A stretch of DNA of 64,000 bases, from positions 47,124,077 through 47,188,076 of the forward strand of contig NC_063044.1 in NCBI RefSeq assembly GCF_018812025.1. Direction: 5' to 3'. A program made the position numbers and the translations under genes. Source of the DNA: Megalobrama amblycephala. Its lineage: Eukaryota > Chordata > Actinopteri > Cypriniformes > Xenocyprididae. The notes beneath the pieces are model-generated. The model did not search any database and had not been told where the DNA came from. It saw only the letters and a program-made list of their open reading frames with translations. Below, in pieces: positions 1-12,761 of this stretch. Position 1 is the first letter of the stretch. Each line of letters begins with the position of its first letter.

Positions 1-702
1 ACTTTTAAATAAACTTTTCCTGATAATTTACTCACCCCCATGTCATCCAAGATATCCATGTCTTTCTTTCTTCAGTTGAAAAGAAATTAAGTTTTTTGAT
101 GAAAACATTCCAGGATTTTTCTCCTTATAGTTGAAAGTCATAATTAGTTTCACTGCAGCTGCAAATTGTTCAACACGATCCCAGATGAGAAATAAGGGTC
201 TTATCTAGTGAAACCATCGCTCATTTTCTTGAAAAAAAATTGAAGATTATATTAGTTTTAACCAGAAATGCTCATCTTGAACTAGCTCTCTTCTTCTTCT
301 CCTCTATTAGAATTCCAGCAGTGTAGACACTGCTAAGTGTATTACTGCCCTCCACAGACCAAAGTTTGAACTAATTGTTATATACTATTGAACTAGCATA
401 TTGCATATAAAAAATTAGTTCAAACTTTGACCTGTGGAGGGCAGTAATACGCTTAGCAGTGTCTACACTGCTGGAATTCTAATAGAGGATTAGAAGAAGA
501 GAGAGCATTTCTAGTTAAAACTAATTTTGACCTTCAACTGTTTGGTGCCCATTAAAGTCTACTATAAGGAGAAAAATCCTGGAATGTTTTCATCAAAAAC
601 TTTAATTTCTTTTCGACTGAAGAAAGAAAGACATGGACATCTTGGATGACATGGGGGTGAGTAAATTATCAGGAAAAGTTTATTTAAAAGTGGACTAATC
701 CT
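1..702. repeat. Fold-back MITE, family T1 (TTAA target)
   Basis: The two halves are near-perfect inverted copies: the left arm (stretch with cacccccatgtcatccaaga, then ccaggatttttctcctta) reappears reversed at about 541-700. The inner arms (300-480) also pair around a short centre near 385. No coding potential is seen. The right end, ggactaatcct, is followed by TTAA at 703-706. The left tip lies just outside the window. Related copies are at 48,212-49,970 and, split, around 51,440-52,365. TTAA duplication is known for the piggyBac and Kolobok superfamilies; which one applies is not decidable here. Confidence 0.85.
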
Positions 703-706
703 TTAA

Positions 707-901
707 TGATCCCGACTGTTGCGTCACAGTCGGTATTATGTTGAGATTCGCCTGTTCTTCAGAGGTCTTTTGCACAAATCAAATTTACATAAGAAGGAGG
801 AAACAATGGTGTTTGAGACTCACTGTATGTCATTTCCATGTACAGAACTCTAATTATTTAACTATGCCGAGGTAAATTCAGTTTTAAATTCTAGGGCACC
901 T
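707..901. repeat. Partial MITE, family T2, interrupted by T1
   Basis: This stretch matches, in reverse, the first part of the complete T2 element at 48,808-49,768: the gaacaggcgaatctcaacat region, the Kozak-like stretch with aaggaggaaacaatg, and the terminal caccttt. It ends at 901 followed by TTAA (902-905). The rest of the copy would lie left of the T1 element, outside the window, so T1 appears to have inserted at a TTAA inside it. Confidence 0.75.
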
Positions 902-989
902 TTAAGTAATTCCTGGATAATCTATTGTCATTTTATTTAATGAATGGTGTTGACTTTTATTGAATAACCCCTTTCATTTTCACCAATAG

Positions 990-3900
990 AGTTGATGTCG
1001 GCGAATGGGCATGTGGATCCTCGTGACACTTTGCCCCCTCCAGTCATCATGCGCACTGCTGCCACACCCATGCCCACTCCAAAGAGCTCTCTTGGCCCGG
1101 AGTCCGAGTCCAGGCGGGGCAGTGGGAACTCGATAGATCCAAATGCTTTTGATCAGAAATCCCTGGTAAGAAAAAACAAAATCAAGTGTCAACCTTATGT
1201 CCATTACAGCGATGTCATAAGGTGAAGGGATGCCATAATTTACCTTTTTATGACATAGTAAGGTTAGTTTCAACTATGATGTCATGTAGTGCGACTCCTC
1301 AAAAACATGATATTTATTAATTAATAATTTATGATATTTTACTTTTTTACAGTACTTTTTACCTTGAAAAATATATGTAAAATAATGATTATGTACATGT
1401 AACTGGTTACACACACTAACAATGTATTCAAGGTGTAGGGAAAATGTGATATCACTTTCCACTTGATGGTTACACCCAGTGTTACGGAAAGTTAGAAGTA
1501 ATGCATTACAATATTGCTTTACTCCATAAAAAACTAATTGTGTTACTTTGTTACTTTTTATGGAAAGTAATGTGTTACATTACTTCTGCGTTACTTTTTC
1601 TAATCTGGACTGGGCTTTGTTTGTTTGTTTTTATAACAGCAAAAAAGTTATATTTTTAGCAAATGTAAAGGCCTGAACTGCATTAGTAAAACAAAAAGTG
1701 TGCAGGATATTTACATACAATCTATTGTAGAAAACAAAACTTGCAAATGTCTTCTATCTTTTGTCAATGACAAAGCTCTTTATTGAGCATGCAGGTTGTG
1801 CATGACTATGTACTGCAGGTAAAGCAAATTAATGCTGGTCGCTATTCACTGCCACTATATTGCCATGTTTCTATTATTTCTTGTGAAAGATTTCTTATGA
1901 GCTCTTGGACAAAAACACTTTAAATTGACTTTTGAAAGGTGTTGCATGGTGTTGAAACTGAAACTGCAAAATGGAGTGAATAAAATGTCCATAAAAACTG
2001 CATTAAAGTGTCAGTACTGGAAATATTCTATAATGATTTCCCACAATTGTATTACAAGCTGCATAATTACAGCTGCATCATGGTGTCATTTCTACAAGTT
2101 GAATTAGAATCAATCAATTAGACGTTGAGACAAAGTGGATTTTAATTGTGCAAAATCTGTTTTACAGAAAACCTATTTGCAAAATAAACAGTTAGTTAGT
2201 TAAATGGCAATTCATCACATTTAAACAAGCATCCATTTGAATCCCTATTTATTAATATATTGAATCAAGACTATTAACGTTCTTATCTACCCTAAACACT
2301 TTAAACTCCAGACAATTTAGAGCTGTAGTAATTAGCTGTAGTTCTTCTTCAATTTGCTGATGCCTCTCTCTTGTGTGTTACAGAGTTTCTGTCTCCGTCT
2401 CAAGAGGACATTAGAAGCATATAAACCTAAGTGGTGTAAAGATCATGAGGACTGGTCCCTTTATCTGTTCTCGCCTCAGAACAAGTAAGCATTTGCCATC
2501 TCCTATCGTCTACTGACCAGTTTGTCCTTTCAAAGTTTCATGTTCACTTTTGTAACTGTTACATAATTCTGTCCTAGGTTTCGGATGATTTGTCAGAGGT
2601 TAATTTCACACAAAATGTTTGATTATGCAGTTTTGGTATTCATCTTCTTAAACTGCATCACTATTGCTCTGGAAAGACCCACTATACAGCCACCTGTAAG
2701 TTTGCTTTAGTGAAATCTCATCCTTAATAGTCAATCTGAATTTAATATTTGAGATTTTCATGCTTATTGGATGTATGATACATTCTGTTTTTCATTTCAG
2801 GAGAGAATGTTTCTCAGTATTTCAAATTATGTTTTCACTGTGATTTTTGTTGCTGAAATGACTGTGAAGGTATGATTTTGTTTTTTCTAATGTACAAAGA
2901 GTGTTCATTCCACAAAACAATCACATTGATGTGATATGACTTGTGTTAAAGGTGGTGGCCCTTGGCTTCTGCTCCGGGAAACACAGTTATCTGCAGAGCA
3001 CCTGGAATGTTCTTGATGGGGTGCTGGTTTTTGTCTCTCTCATTTACATTCTGGTCTCTCTGGCTTCCACTGGTGGAAACCGAATCCTTGGCATCCTGAG
3101 GGTTCTTCGCCTGCTGAGAACTCTGCGGCCACTAAGGTGAGTCAGCGAAAGGTCACAACGTGCCTGTCTGAGGCACGGTCAATCAATGAAATCCGCTATA
3201 CAGTCATTGCTCCTGTTAGGAAATAAACTGAAGGTTAGTTGTGTGGTTGCATTATCTCCCGAGCCTACACGCTAAAAGCCCCTTCTCACTTACCGATTCA
3301 ACAAAAGTCTATTATCCTTGAATTTGTTTTAGAGGTAAGACCAAGCGGTGGTTTATCAATCTTAAAGGTCACCCAGTCTATTGTACCATTACATAAATGT
3401 TACTGCAATCCACAGACTGAAATAGGTTGTGTCTTTGTTTTTCACTTAAATAGAGTGATTAGTCGTGCTCCTGGACTGAAGCTGGTGGTGGAAACGCTAA
3501 TAACGTCCCTGAGGCCCATTGGGAACATTGTGCTGATCTGCTGTGCCTTCTTTATTGTCTTTGGCATTCTTGGAGTTCAGGTAATTGCCTCAACCGCTAC
3601 ACAATACATGCTTTTCAACAAAAATATGAGGGTTTTTTTTAGATAACACAGCATCGATATTATCTATCACAGCTCTTCAAAGGAAAGTTTTACCATTGTG
3701 AAGGTGCTGACACCAAAAACATCACCAATATGGAAGAATGTAAAGATGAAGGTTACAAATGGATTCGGAGAAAGTACAACTTTGACAACTTGGGACAGGT
3801 AACTGTTGTTCACTAGACATTATTCATTGGTTTGGACACATTGAATCATAATAAAGTGATTGGCTGAGTGAGGTCATGTTGCCTTTTCATTTTTATAGGA

Positions 3901-6900
3901 CCTTCAGAAAACATTTTCTGCTGTAATTTGTTTGAAATGATTCCCAGACTGTCATTATGAGCTCTGTTACTGCACTGAATAAATGATGGTTTTGCCATTT
4001 ACTGTTTCTCTTCCGCAGGCTCTCGTGTCTCTGTTCGTGCTTTCCTGTAAGGACGGATGGGTCAATATAATGTATGACGGGTTGGACGCTGTCGGGGTGA
4101 ACCAGCAGGTTTGGATCTGCTTTCCTCATTCTGGCCGGTGCTGTTTCCGTATTTATAAATTCACATAACTTTTCTAATTTGTCATATGATGGATGTGTCT
4201 TCTCTCTACATGTCCTTCACGCCTGCAGCCTGTGCGCAATCACAACCCCTGGATGCTCCTCTACTTCATCTCTTTCCTGCTGATTATCAGCCTTTTTGTG
4301 CTGAACTTGTTTGTGGGAGTGTTGGTGGAGAACTTCCACAAGTGTTGTCAGGACCAGGAGGAAGAGGAGGCGTGTATGCGTGAGGAGAAGTGGCAGAAAC
4401 TGCTGGAGAAAAAGCGCAGAAGTAAGGAGAATTGCGGGTCTGGTCGGTAGTCTGTTTTTCTGAGCACTGCCTGCTTCCAGAGCCTGAGAGAGAAAGATTT
4501 TTTTTATTATTATTTTTAAAAACAAGCAGTCATAAGGCTGAGTACATTAAAAAAATGTGCACATTTTGGCACAAATTTGATGTCAGCCTTGGATTGTGAT
4601 GGACTGCAGCATGTTCCTGCATGAGATGCCCGCAACACCAAATTCTGCATGACAAGCCAACAGGGGAAGTTTGCACAGTACATATGGGGTCAGCATCAAG
4701 GCCAAAGCAGCAGAGCGTCCTGCTATGAATATATAATAGAAGACAGTTTTATTTTAAATAGAAGATTGTACTAGTACTAATTAGGACTGTTTACTTAACG
4801 TGTTAATTTAGTGTTCATTTTCCTACCATCAGAGCAAATCAAGATTGTAATATCAAGTAGAGTGTAGAGTCAGCGCACCTCGCTAAACCAAACTTACTGA
4901 GAACAAGCAGCACAAAGTGAGCAAGAAGCCATTCGCACATCCGTGCATGCAAAAGCGGTTTTCAAGGTTTGCGACTTTGAAACTTGAAAAGATGCTTTTA
5001 ATACTGTAGAAGCATTGCACAATATGCAGCGTAATGGCCAAAGATGTCAGTCTGTATGTATACTTGTATGTGAACGGCCGCCAGGTCTACACTAATGTTG
5101 ATTTTTCAAAAGAAGTCTTTTAGGCCCACCAAGGCTGAATTTATTTGTTCAAAAACAGTAAAAACAATAATACTGTGAAATATTATTACACTTTGAAATA
5201 ACTGTTTAACTGATATTTATTCTAGAGCACTGAACTCAAACATATGTAAAACGACATCAAGGAAAGTTATATTATCCAGTTGAGAGATCTGAATCGGTTA
5301 GTTGGTTATGGTCTGGCTGTCTGTCTGTCTTAATCAGTTTGGCACACTGAGGGCACTATTAGTGTTGTCTGGTCCACTTCTGTGAGCATTAAGGACTCTG
5401 AGAAAGCAGGCCATGATTTTACGTGACTAAACGAATAAATGTGAAGAAGTGTTTTCTTGTTTAAGCACCATGCCTGCCAGGGCAAAGCTTCCTGATAAAT
5501 GATCTTTAGCATAAAAGCCGACAGTTTTATCTAGGTTTGTCACACTTGGCTCCTCTAGCCTTTACTGCAGTCAGGGGATTAATCGTGTATGTGAGCGTGA
5601 CTTATAGTACTCATAGCTGAGTCCATAGCAGTTGAGTTTTATTTCCCTAGATCTATTCAAAGAGCCCCTCAATGCATTCATCTGGGATAGATTGAAGGTC
5701 GTCTCACAAACCAGTCCTCACAACACAGAGTGAGTTTAGAAGGACAGGAAAGAAAAGAAGGCAAACATTTGAATACATGGTGTTTCTTCAACTTTGGCCA
5801 TGCGGACATTAAGAAAATAGTTTTGTAGAACACATTTGTCATAAATCACGAGAATTGTCTTTTTTTATCAAGCATTAAAAATGCCCACCACATCTGAATT
5901 ACGTATTGTGTAGGCAGTCTTTGATGGAAATGACATTTTTAACATTTTTTTTTTATTAAAATGGCATACACATTTGAGTTTGCTAATTAAATGGCTAGCA
6001 TTTTATGCATCTTAAACACAATGAAATGACATTTTCACACTTTTGCATAATTTGACACAATTTTAATGGAAAAATATTATGCTTACAAGTGAGATTTACC
6101 TCAGTGTTTCGCTCAACTATACACTCAGTATTATTTCATCATTATTTCATGAATAATCATTTCCATACAGTAAATCTTGCAATTGTTTATTTCACATTTG
6201 TTTAGATGATCACATTTGGGATATAAATAACATAAACCCCTGGTATGGCTCTCTTAAAACAACATATCCAAATAACATCTGTATCTGTCCATTATCCAGA
6301 CTCACATGGAATCTGCTTCCACAGAAAGCTCAGTGGATTGCCTCAAAATTGGAATATCAAAGTTGTACCACTCTTGAGCTCATTTATGAAATATTTAGGC
6401 TAATAAAGCGTCATTAAGAGTACAGTAAGTTCAACTCATTTTATATTCTGCAGAATACAGCAGATTTTCCCCAAATTCAGAGCAGAAAATGTGGGAAATA
6501 TCCACAGATTCCATCTGGGCCTGCCATTATCCCATCATATTGAAAAACAGGCTGTTTCTGTGTGCAACTGTAAAAGACTTTCAAGGTGGTCATGAGAGTC
6601 GTATCTGCTAGGGAGAGATGTCCCATGTAATGGTTATGCTCTACCTGCATGTTGAACTCTATCAGATATTCAGTAGCTCAATGGCTTCTCTCTTGGCATA
6701 TGATATTTACCTGTAAACATGCTTTTATGGCAGACTCAGAAAGATGGATTCAAACTCAAATCAATTTTGTGGTTGCTGTCATGTCCAATATATCACACAC
6801 AGTTCAACTAATCGATAAACAGTCACCTCTAAGCTCTCCTTGGTAAACACTCAATATGTCCCCATCACCTGAGCTACTCGCAGAAGTCCTTTCATATGTT

Positions 6901-9900
6901 CTCCCACACACTGCCATGTTTACAACGGCATGTTCACCAAAGCAGCATGCTTGAAATCCATGAAAGCACAAGTGCTGCATGAGAGGACTGTTAATGGATA
7001 GTATCTCAATAATAGCATAGTGATGGCAAGATAAAGTACTGTGCCCGGTTGCATAAAGCACCTTAAGTGTAATTTTCCCTTAAGTTCGCCCTTATGTTTC
7101 CCTTAAACTTAAGGGTGTTGCAGAAAATAACCGTTAAGTGTTACTTAAGGGTTTCTTTAGGTGAAACGTCATAAACCCTAAGAATTTCCCTTAAGTATAT
7201 ATTTTTCACTTAAGTAATCCCTTAAAAAACCGTAAGTGTTGCATAAAGCCCCTTAACCGTCATTTCCCTAAGTATAACGTAAGGTTCGTAAAACTTCACC
7301 TTAAGTGTTACACGGAGTGAGCAGGTTCAATCCAAGTCTTCTAACGAGACACGATCGACCGCTTTATATGATAAACAAATTGTACTTTAGCAGTTTATTC
7401 ACATAAACGTTAATGAAATCACATATGTAGCACATATCTTATATAGTCAACGGAAGCGCAAACGTGCGTGCATCACACGCAAAAACAAACCTGATTGGTT
7501 CTTGCACGCTCGTTTGAGCTCCCGACACAGCCGTAATCATATGGATGTCTTTCAATAAATGGAAATAAATGATGAAAGAATATTAAAAATATATTTATTT
7601 GTTATCCAAAGATGAATGAACGTGTTATGGGTTTGGAACGACATGAGGGTGAGTGAATGACGGCAGAATTCTCAATTTTGAGTAAACTATCAATTTGAGT
7701 TTCTCGTCTGGTCTTTCTCTTTCATATTTGGTTTTATTTATTGCTTTCTTTATCCATCGTAAGTTGTTTTCTGTGAAAACATGTCGCGATCGGTATTAAC
7801 AAATAACGTGTCCATGGCAACAGTAGAATTTTTCAACGGCAAATCCTGGGATGCTGTCGTTAAACACTTAACAGTTTCCCTTACCTAAGTGAACAGTTTA
7901 AGAGATTATATGCAACACCCTTAAATCATTCCCTTAGTTAAGGGGAAATCACGCCTTAAGTGTCATACTTAAGGGAAAAACTTAAGATGCTTTATGCAAC
8001 CGGGCACAGGTCCTCTCTGCAGCAGTCGTCCCCTTATACCCAGTGCCTTTTGCCTCTGCATCAGTGATTTGGTTTATCTGCATTTACCCTGCACTGACTC
8101 TTCTGTGCTGTCTGTCTGTCTGTCTGTCTGATTGTATCAACAGAGGCCCAGCAGAGACCGTACTATGCAGATTACTCTCCAGTCCGGCTCTACATCCACA
8201 CACTGTGTACCAACCGCTACCTGGACCTCTTCATTACCGGCATCATCTGCATCAATGTAGTTACTATGTCAATCGAGCATTTCAATCAGCCACCGGTGAG
8301 TCTGTGAACTACCATTGCATGAAGTTGCATTTTATCATTGAAACCAAAAGTAACTTATTTTTGTGAAATGTTCTGCTTGGAAAGCGTTTGTGCTCTTTCA
8401 TTAAAATAAATGGCACCTATTTTTATATAAACGCAAAGGCATTTGTGCATTATTAAATGTGTTTTAAGTGTCCATATGCTACTTTACTATAAATTGTACT
8501 ACTGTAAAACTGGTGAAATAATTTCTCCTATCTTCCACAGTACCTTGAAGAGGCATTGAAATACTGTAACTATGTCTTTACCATCATCTTCACAATTGAG
8601 GCTTTGCTCAAACTTGTCGCATTTGGTTTTCGGATATTCTTCAAAGACAGGTATTGTTGATATGTGAACAGAATATAATGTGTATACCCTGTACTTAAGT
8701 TTAACAATGAATGCAAATCTGTATTGTACTAAAGAAGTTTCTGGAAGTTAAATCAGTATTCTTAAGTGCTTATTAGGGTGCACCTCAGATGGTATACTAA
8801 CTATATACACATTACATTCTCATTACCAATTTTTTTCTAACTAAGCTATCTTATTCTAATTCTAATCCTGATACTAAAGTCACTTTAAGGAGGTCTATGA
8901 GGAGTCATGTCAGTCCCCAACCCCTCAGTGACTCTTTGTGCAGTGGATAAAATTGTGTTCTTAGATATCCGTAGTCTTGCTGTAATTTGTAAGTGCTTAA
9001 CCCGATAAAGTTAATTAAAGACTCTATCAGCTTTGTGTACAAAAACATGAGATCATGATCCCTGTTGTTTATCAATAATCCCACATTAGCACATGTACAG
9101 GTGCAATCAACCATATGTTGTTGTATTTGCAATATGCTTATAAATCTGTGTATGGTTTGTTTGCTCAGCTTGCTTAATGTTCAGACACTGATTAGCTAAA
9201 TTACACTCTTTGCTGGATGTGGTATTTTAATTGTATGATACTTTAATGTGCTGGCAGATGGAACCAGCTGGATCTAGCCATAGTCCTGCTCTCTATCATG
9301 GGCATCACACTTGAGGAGATCAAGATGACTGCAGCGCTGCCAATCAACCCCACCATCATCCGCATCATGAGGGTGCTGAGAATAGCTAGAGGTACTGCAG
9401 TTTTTTTAGCTTCTTTTGTTTTTTTCCCCCCAAACCATACAAAATGTATTTGTGTGGTCTATTACAAATGCATGTGATTTTGGATATGGGTTTGTCTGTG
9501 CTTTTGCCCAACAGTACTGAAGCTTTTGAAGATGGCTACAGGCATGAGAGCCCTGCTGGACACAGTAATGCAAGCTTTACCACAGGTACATAATGTTGTG
9601 TGTTTTTATATTCATTCATTCATTTATTTGTTTATTCATCAATTAATTCATTAATATAAATGTGTTATTTTTATAAAAATATTTTATAGCATTTTTTCTT
9701 TTCTTTTGTGCTTTTATGATATTATTTAACATGGCCAGATACATTAGGTTATACCAATGTGCTTTTAAAACAATATTTTTAATATGTTGTATTATAAATA
9801 TTATGTATTGTATATTTTAATATTATATATGGGTCAATAACGTGAGGGGTAATTTTTTGTCTAAAAGGCTTAATAATAATAAAAAACAAAGATATGACAT

Positions 9901-12761
9901 CTAAAGTGTGTAAGGTAGTACAACTAGATCTCTTTTATTGAATCCAAAAGGTTTTAATTATATTTTGTTACATATAAAGGTATTTTAAAGTTTTTGAAGT
10001 GCACACGGTTTAACCATCCAAAGACCAATACAGTCATTTCATTTGTGATTAAAATATCTTAAAATGTAATAAATGTATATGTTTTTTATTCTGGCATGTT
10101 TTTATAACATCATATATCAACATAGTGCAACATGGTATTAAAATTATGCGTAGAAGTCGTTGCTTTGTTATGAGGAAGAATGTCCAGAAAAATGTATTTC
10201 ATTGATGTCATTCGGAGCAACCAATATAAAGGGAACATTTTGGATCAAGTTATGCGGTCAATATCATGTGACAGGACTTGACATCATTCAGTCACCTGCA
10301 AAGGACCACATGATTGTGAAGCAAAGTAACTAACTCTCTCTTAACTAATAGAAAAATTCATGTTTTCACTCGCTCATACGCATGTCCCGAAACATCAGGT
10401 CATTTGGTACAACCGCTATAAAACATGGAAAATGTTGCAATAAATATAAAAGGTTTGATTGTCCTTTTGCTTGCTAGCAAGATATCAGTCTGTTAGCATC
10501 GTCTGAAAATATCGTCATTCGGTTTAACCAAAAGTGTCATTCGGTAAAACTGAATTTTTTGTTAAAACAAATTACTTTCTTGGTGACAAATTTTGCCAAT
10601 CTTGCAAAAAAAATGACAAAAGCAGTGTTAATTGATTATTAAAAAAACAATTAATTTTGAAGTTTTATTCAGTGTCAACAATGAAATTATATCTCCATTA
10701 TGTTTTTTTTACACTTTTAAAAACCATATTCGTCCCATATATATTGTAATTCAAATACATACAGTTTATATTAGAGACAAAATATTTTTGCAGTGCATAC
10801 AGTATGCCGTTGTGTGTATGTTTGCTTTAGAGGGATGTAGATGTACTGCACAATTGCATTTGTTTGTGTCTTTGTGTGGATATGTAAGACATGGAGAACA
10901 GAGGACAGAGAAAAAGTTGGAGATAAAGTATCTATAACACAGTGCTACTCCCCATGATTGATTGTTTAATAACATACTGTGATAATCCGCTTTCTCTCTT
11001 TAGGTGGGAAATCTGGGCTTGCTGTTTATGCTCCTCTTCTTCATTTATGCGGCACTTGGCGTGGAGCTTTTTGGGAAACTAGGTCAGTGCTGCAATCCTG
11101 CTCACTGTTCATACTGAGCTCTCCATTTCACAGTTTTAGCGGCTTTGCTCTACCTTAGCTGCCACTCTCATTTTTAGGTCAGAAATGCTTCAATTTGGTC
11201 CCCATTGGGAATGCTTCTCTCACAGTTTTAGAGCTCTTTTTAGTCTACAGTACTGTCATATTGGAAGAAGAACCTAAATTAGCGCTGTTGATCTTTGGAG
11301 CTTGCTCCTGCAATAGTAGCATATTTATGAGATAGCCTCTAGGCTCAAAGAGACATTTCTATGCTACTTATATCCCCGTGAGAGGCCTCTGGAACACAAA
11401 TGACAGGATTACGCTTTCTCTTAAAGGGCAAGCACTATAATTACTTTCATTAGCCTTCAACTTTAAAATCATTACTAATTATTGTGTCAGACGTGTCTGG
11501 GGGTAACGGCTCATTTGCTTCTTTAATGATAATACCGAGGACTCTGTCAGGTTATCTTCACTTTTAGCAACACATTCAGTGATAATCTGGGAGTCTAGCT
11601 GTGCTTTTTGTGTATAAGATGTTTAAAAGTACTTGACGCTTGTTAAACTATTGACTACCAATATTTTCATCTAGAATGCACTGACGAAAACCCATGTGAA
11701 GGATTAAGTCGACATGCTACGTTTGAGAACTTTGGAATGGCCTTTTTAACATTATTCAGAGTATGGACGGGGGACAACTGGAATGGCATAATGAAGGTAC
11801 TATAACACAGAAGAGTTTTTCATTGTTCTTCTGTAACTGCATTGAGAGAGTTTCACAGGTGCAGGTTTAGTCATTAACATGTTGCATATGTTCAGGACAC
11901 TCTGCGAGAGTGCGATCAAGCAGAAGATAAGAACTGCGTCTCCTATCTGCCTCTGGTCTCCCCCATCTACTTCGTCACCTTTGTGCTGATGGCTCAGTTT
12001 GTGCTGGTTAACGTGGTGGTGGCTGTATTGATGAAACACCTGGAGGAGAGCAATAAGAACGCTAAAGATGATGCAGAAATGGACGCTGAGATTGAGATGG
12101 AGATGAAAATGGCTCGGTGTCTCAGAAACGTCTCAGCAGGGAGTTCTTCAGAGTCTGAAGGCAGGGCAACTTATGTTGGACCACGCCCAGATTCACCCAG
12201 ACAGGTATACATGCCCTGGTTTGCCTGAATTACTCATAAATAAACATGTATTTATGTAATAGTATAATGAGAGGTTTTCAAACTGGGGAACCCCAGGGGG
12301 CTGCAAGAGAGTGCTGGGGTACGTGTAAATAAATATAATATTAAATGTATTTTTAGGGCTGTCAAATTAACATGATAAGTTAACATTTATCATGATTACA
12401 TGTTCACGCTGTCCTGTGTTTATTCTTTCAGGGGGCAATCAAAAATGATTCCATCGACGTGCAAAGTTTTGACTCCAAGGACAATCTTGAAAGACAGGCA
12501 GGGATAACCACAGGCTTCAAGCTGCATGTTCCTCGTATCGACGGCCACAGCATCCCTCAGGCGTCACCCTTGCTTCCCCCACATGGACAATTACCCAGTG
12601 TCCGCACCTTCCAGCAGTCCCATAGCCAGCACAATATCAATTCTCGACCTCCCAGCCTGGCCAGCAGCAGCAGAAGCACCAGCCCCAGTGGCTCCATGTT
12701 TGACTCCGCTGATCCGACCGACGAGGAGGTCCGCCACATCGACAGTACACCGCGGCTGTAG
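990..12761 (+). CDS. cacna1h: T-type calcium channel alpha-1 subunit, Cav3.2-like, 3' half (domains III-IV)
   Basis: Plasma-membrane pore subunit of a low-voltage-activated calcium channel. The 5' part (domains I-II) lies outside the window. Exons seen: 990-1165, 2384-2484, 2578-2695, 2801-2869, 2952-3136, 3454-3580, 3673-3798, 4019-4108, 4229-4421, 8144-8295, 8541-8650, 9258-9391, 9515-9585, 11004-11082, 11675-11796, 11896-12204, and 12432 onward. All have GT-AG borders and the phases join exactly. Domain III includes the S4 arginine ladder ([13 protein letters not shown]) and the selectivity aspartate in SCKDGW. Domain IV has [16 protein letters not shown] and TGDNW, giving the expected D-D half of the EEDD filter. 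The motif RPYYADYSP and the tail motif DEEVRHI fit CACNA1H better than 1G or 1I as I recall those proteins. Odd points: Asp to Tyr in IIIS3 (3045), Ser to Trp before the IV filter (11764), several conserved Arg changed after IIIS6, and an in-frame TAG at 12759-12761. Family call sure; paralogue call fairly sure. Confidence 0.93.
1166..2383. other. cacna1h intron in the II-III linker
   Basis: No coding exon is visible. A fragment at about 1477-1612 (repeated gtaatgcattac and gttactt-type strings) resembles the element at 35,330-35,938. Mammalian Cav3.2 and Cav3.1 have a long Ser/Arg-rich linker segment between the exons that flank this gap; it is absent here. Confidence 0.5.
4422..8143. other. 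cacna1h III-IV linker intron, repeat-rich
   Basis: This 3.7-kb intron separates IIIS6 and its cytoplasmic continuation from domain IV. A fragment at about 5,095-5,215 (tgtgaaatattattaca) belongs to the TA-target MITE family at 28,571-29,474. A complete fold-back element sits at 7,039-8,009. A short (tgtc)n run lies at about 8,108-8,131, just before the acceptor. The remaining 4,450-5,090 and 5,220-7,030 show no recognised feature. Confidence 0.6.
7039..8009. repeat. Fold-back DNA element with ctgtgcccgg ends
   Basis: The ends are inverted copies: ctgtgcccggttgcataaag at the left and its complement ending in ccgggcacag at the right, followed on both sides by repeated variants of ccttaagt/acttaagg. 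The interior (about 7,360-7,690) contains gaacgacatgagggtgagtg, a fragment of the T3 MITE family found at 51,499-52,264. No open frame of note. I could not define a target duplication. Confidence 0.8.
9586..11003. other. cacna1h domain IV intron, probable degenerate repeat
   Basis: AT-rich and without a coding exon. Between about 9,830 and 10,560 the strings cattcggtttaaccaaaagt and gtcattcggagcaacc recur in variant form, suggesting a degraded transposon, but I could not set its borders. Confidence 0.35.
11083..11674. other. cacna1h domain IV intron, nothing recognised
   Basis: Ordinary intron between the IVS5 exon and the IV pore exon. I see no repeat with clear ends and no open frame. Confidence 0.4.

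Noticed and set aside
992..1225. 77-codon frame as an independent small gene
   Set aside because: It is a cacna1h exon; the frame runs past the gt donor at 1166 into intron.
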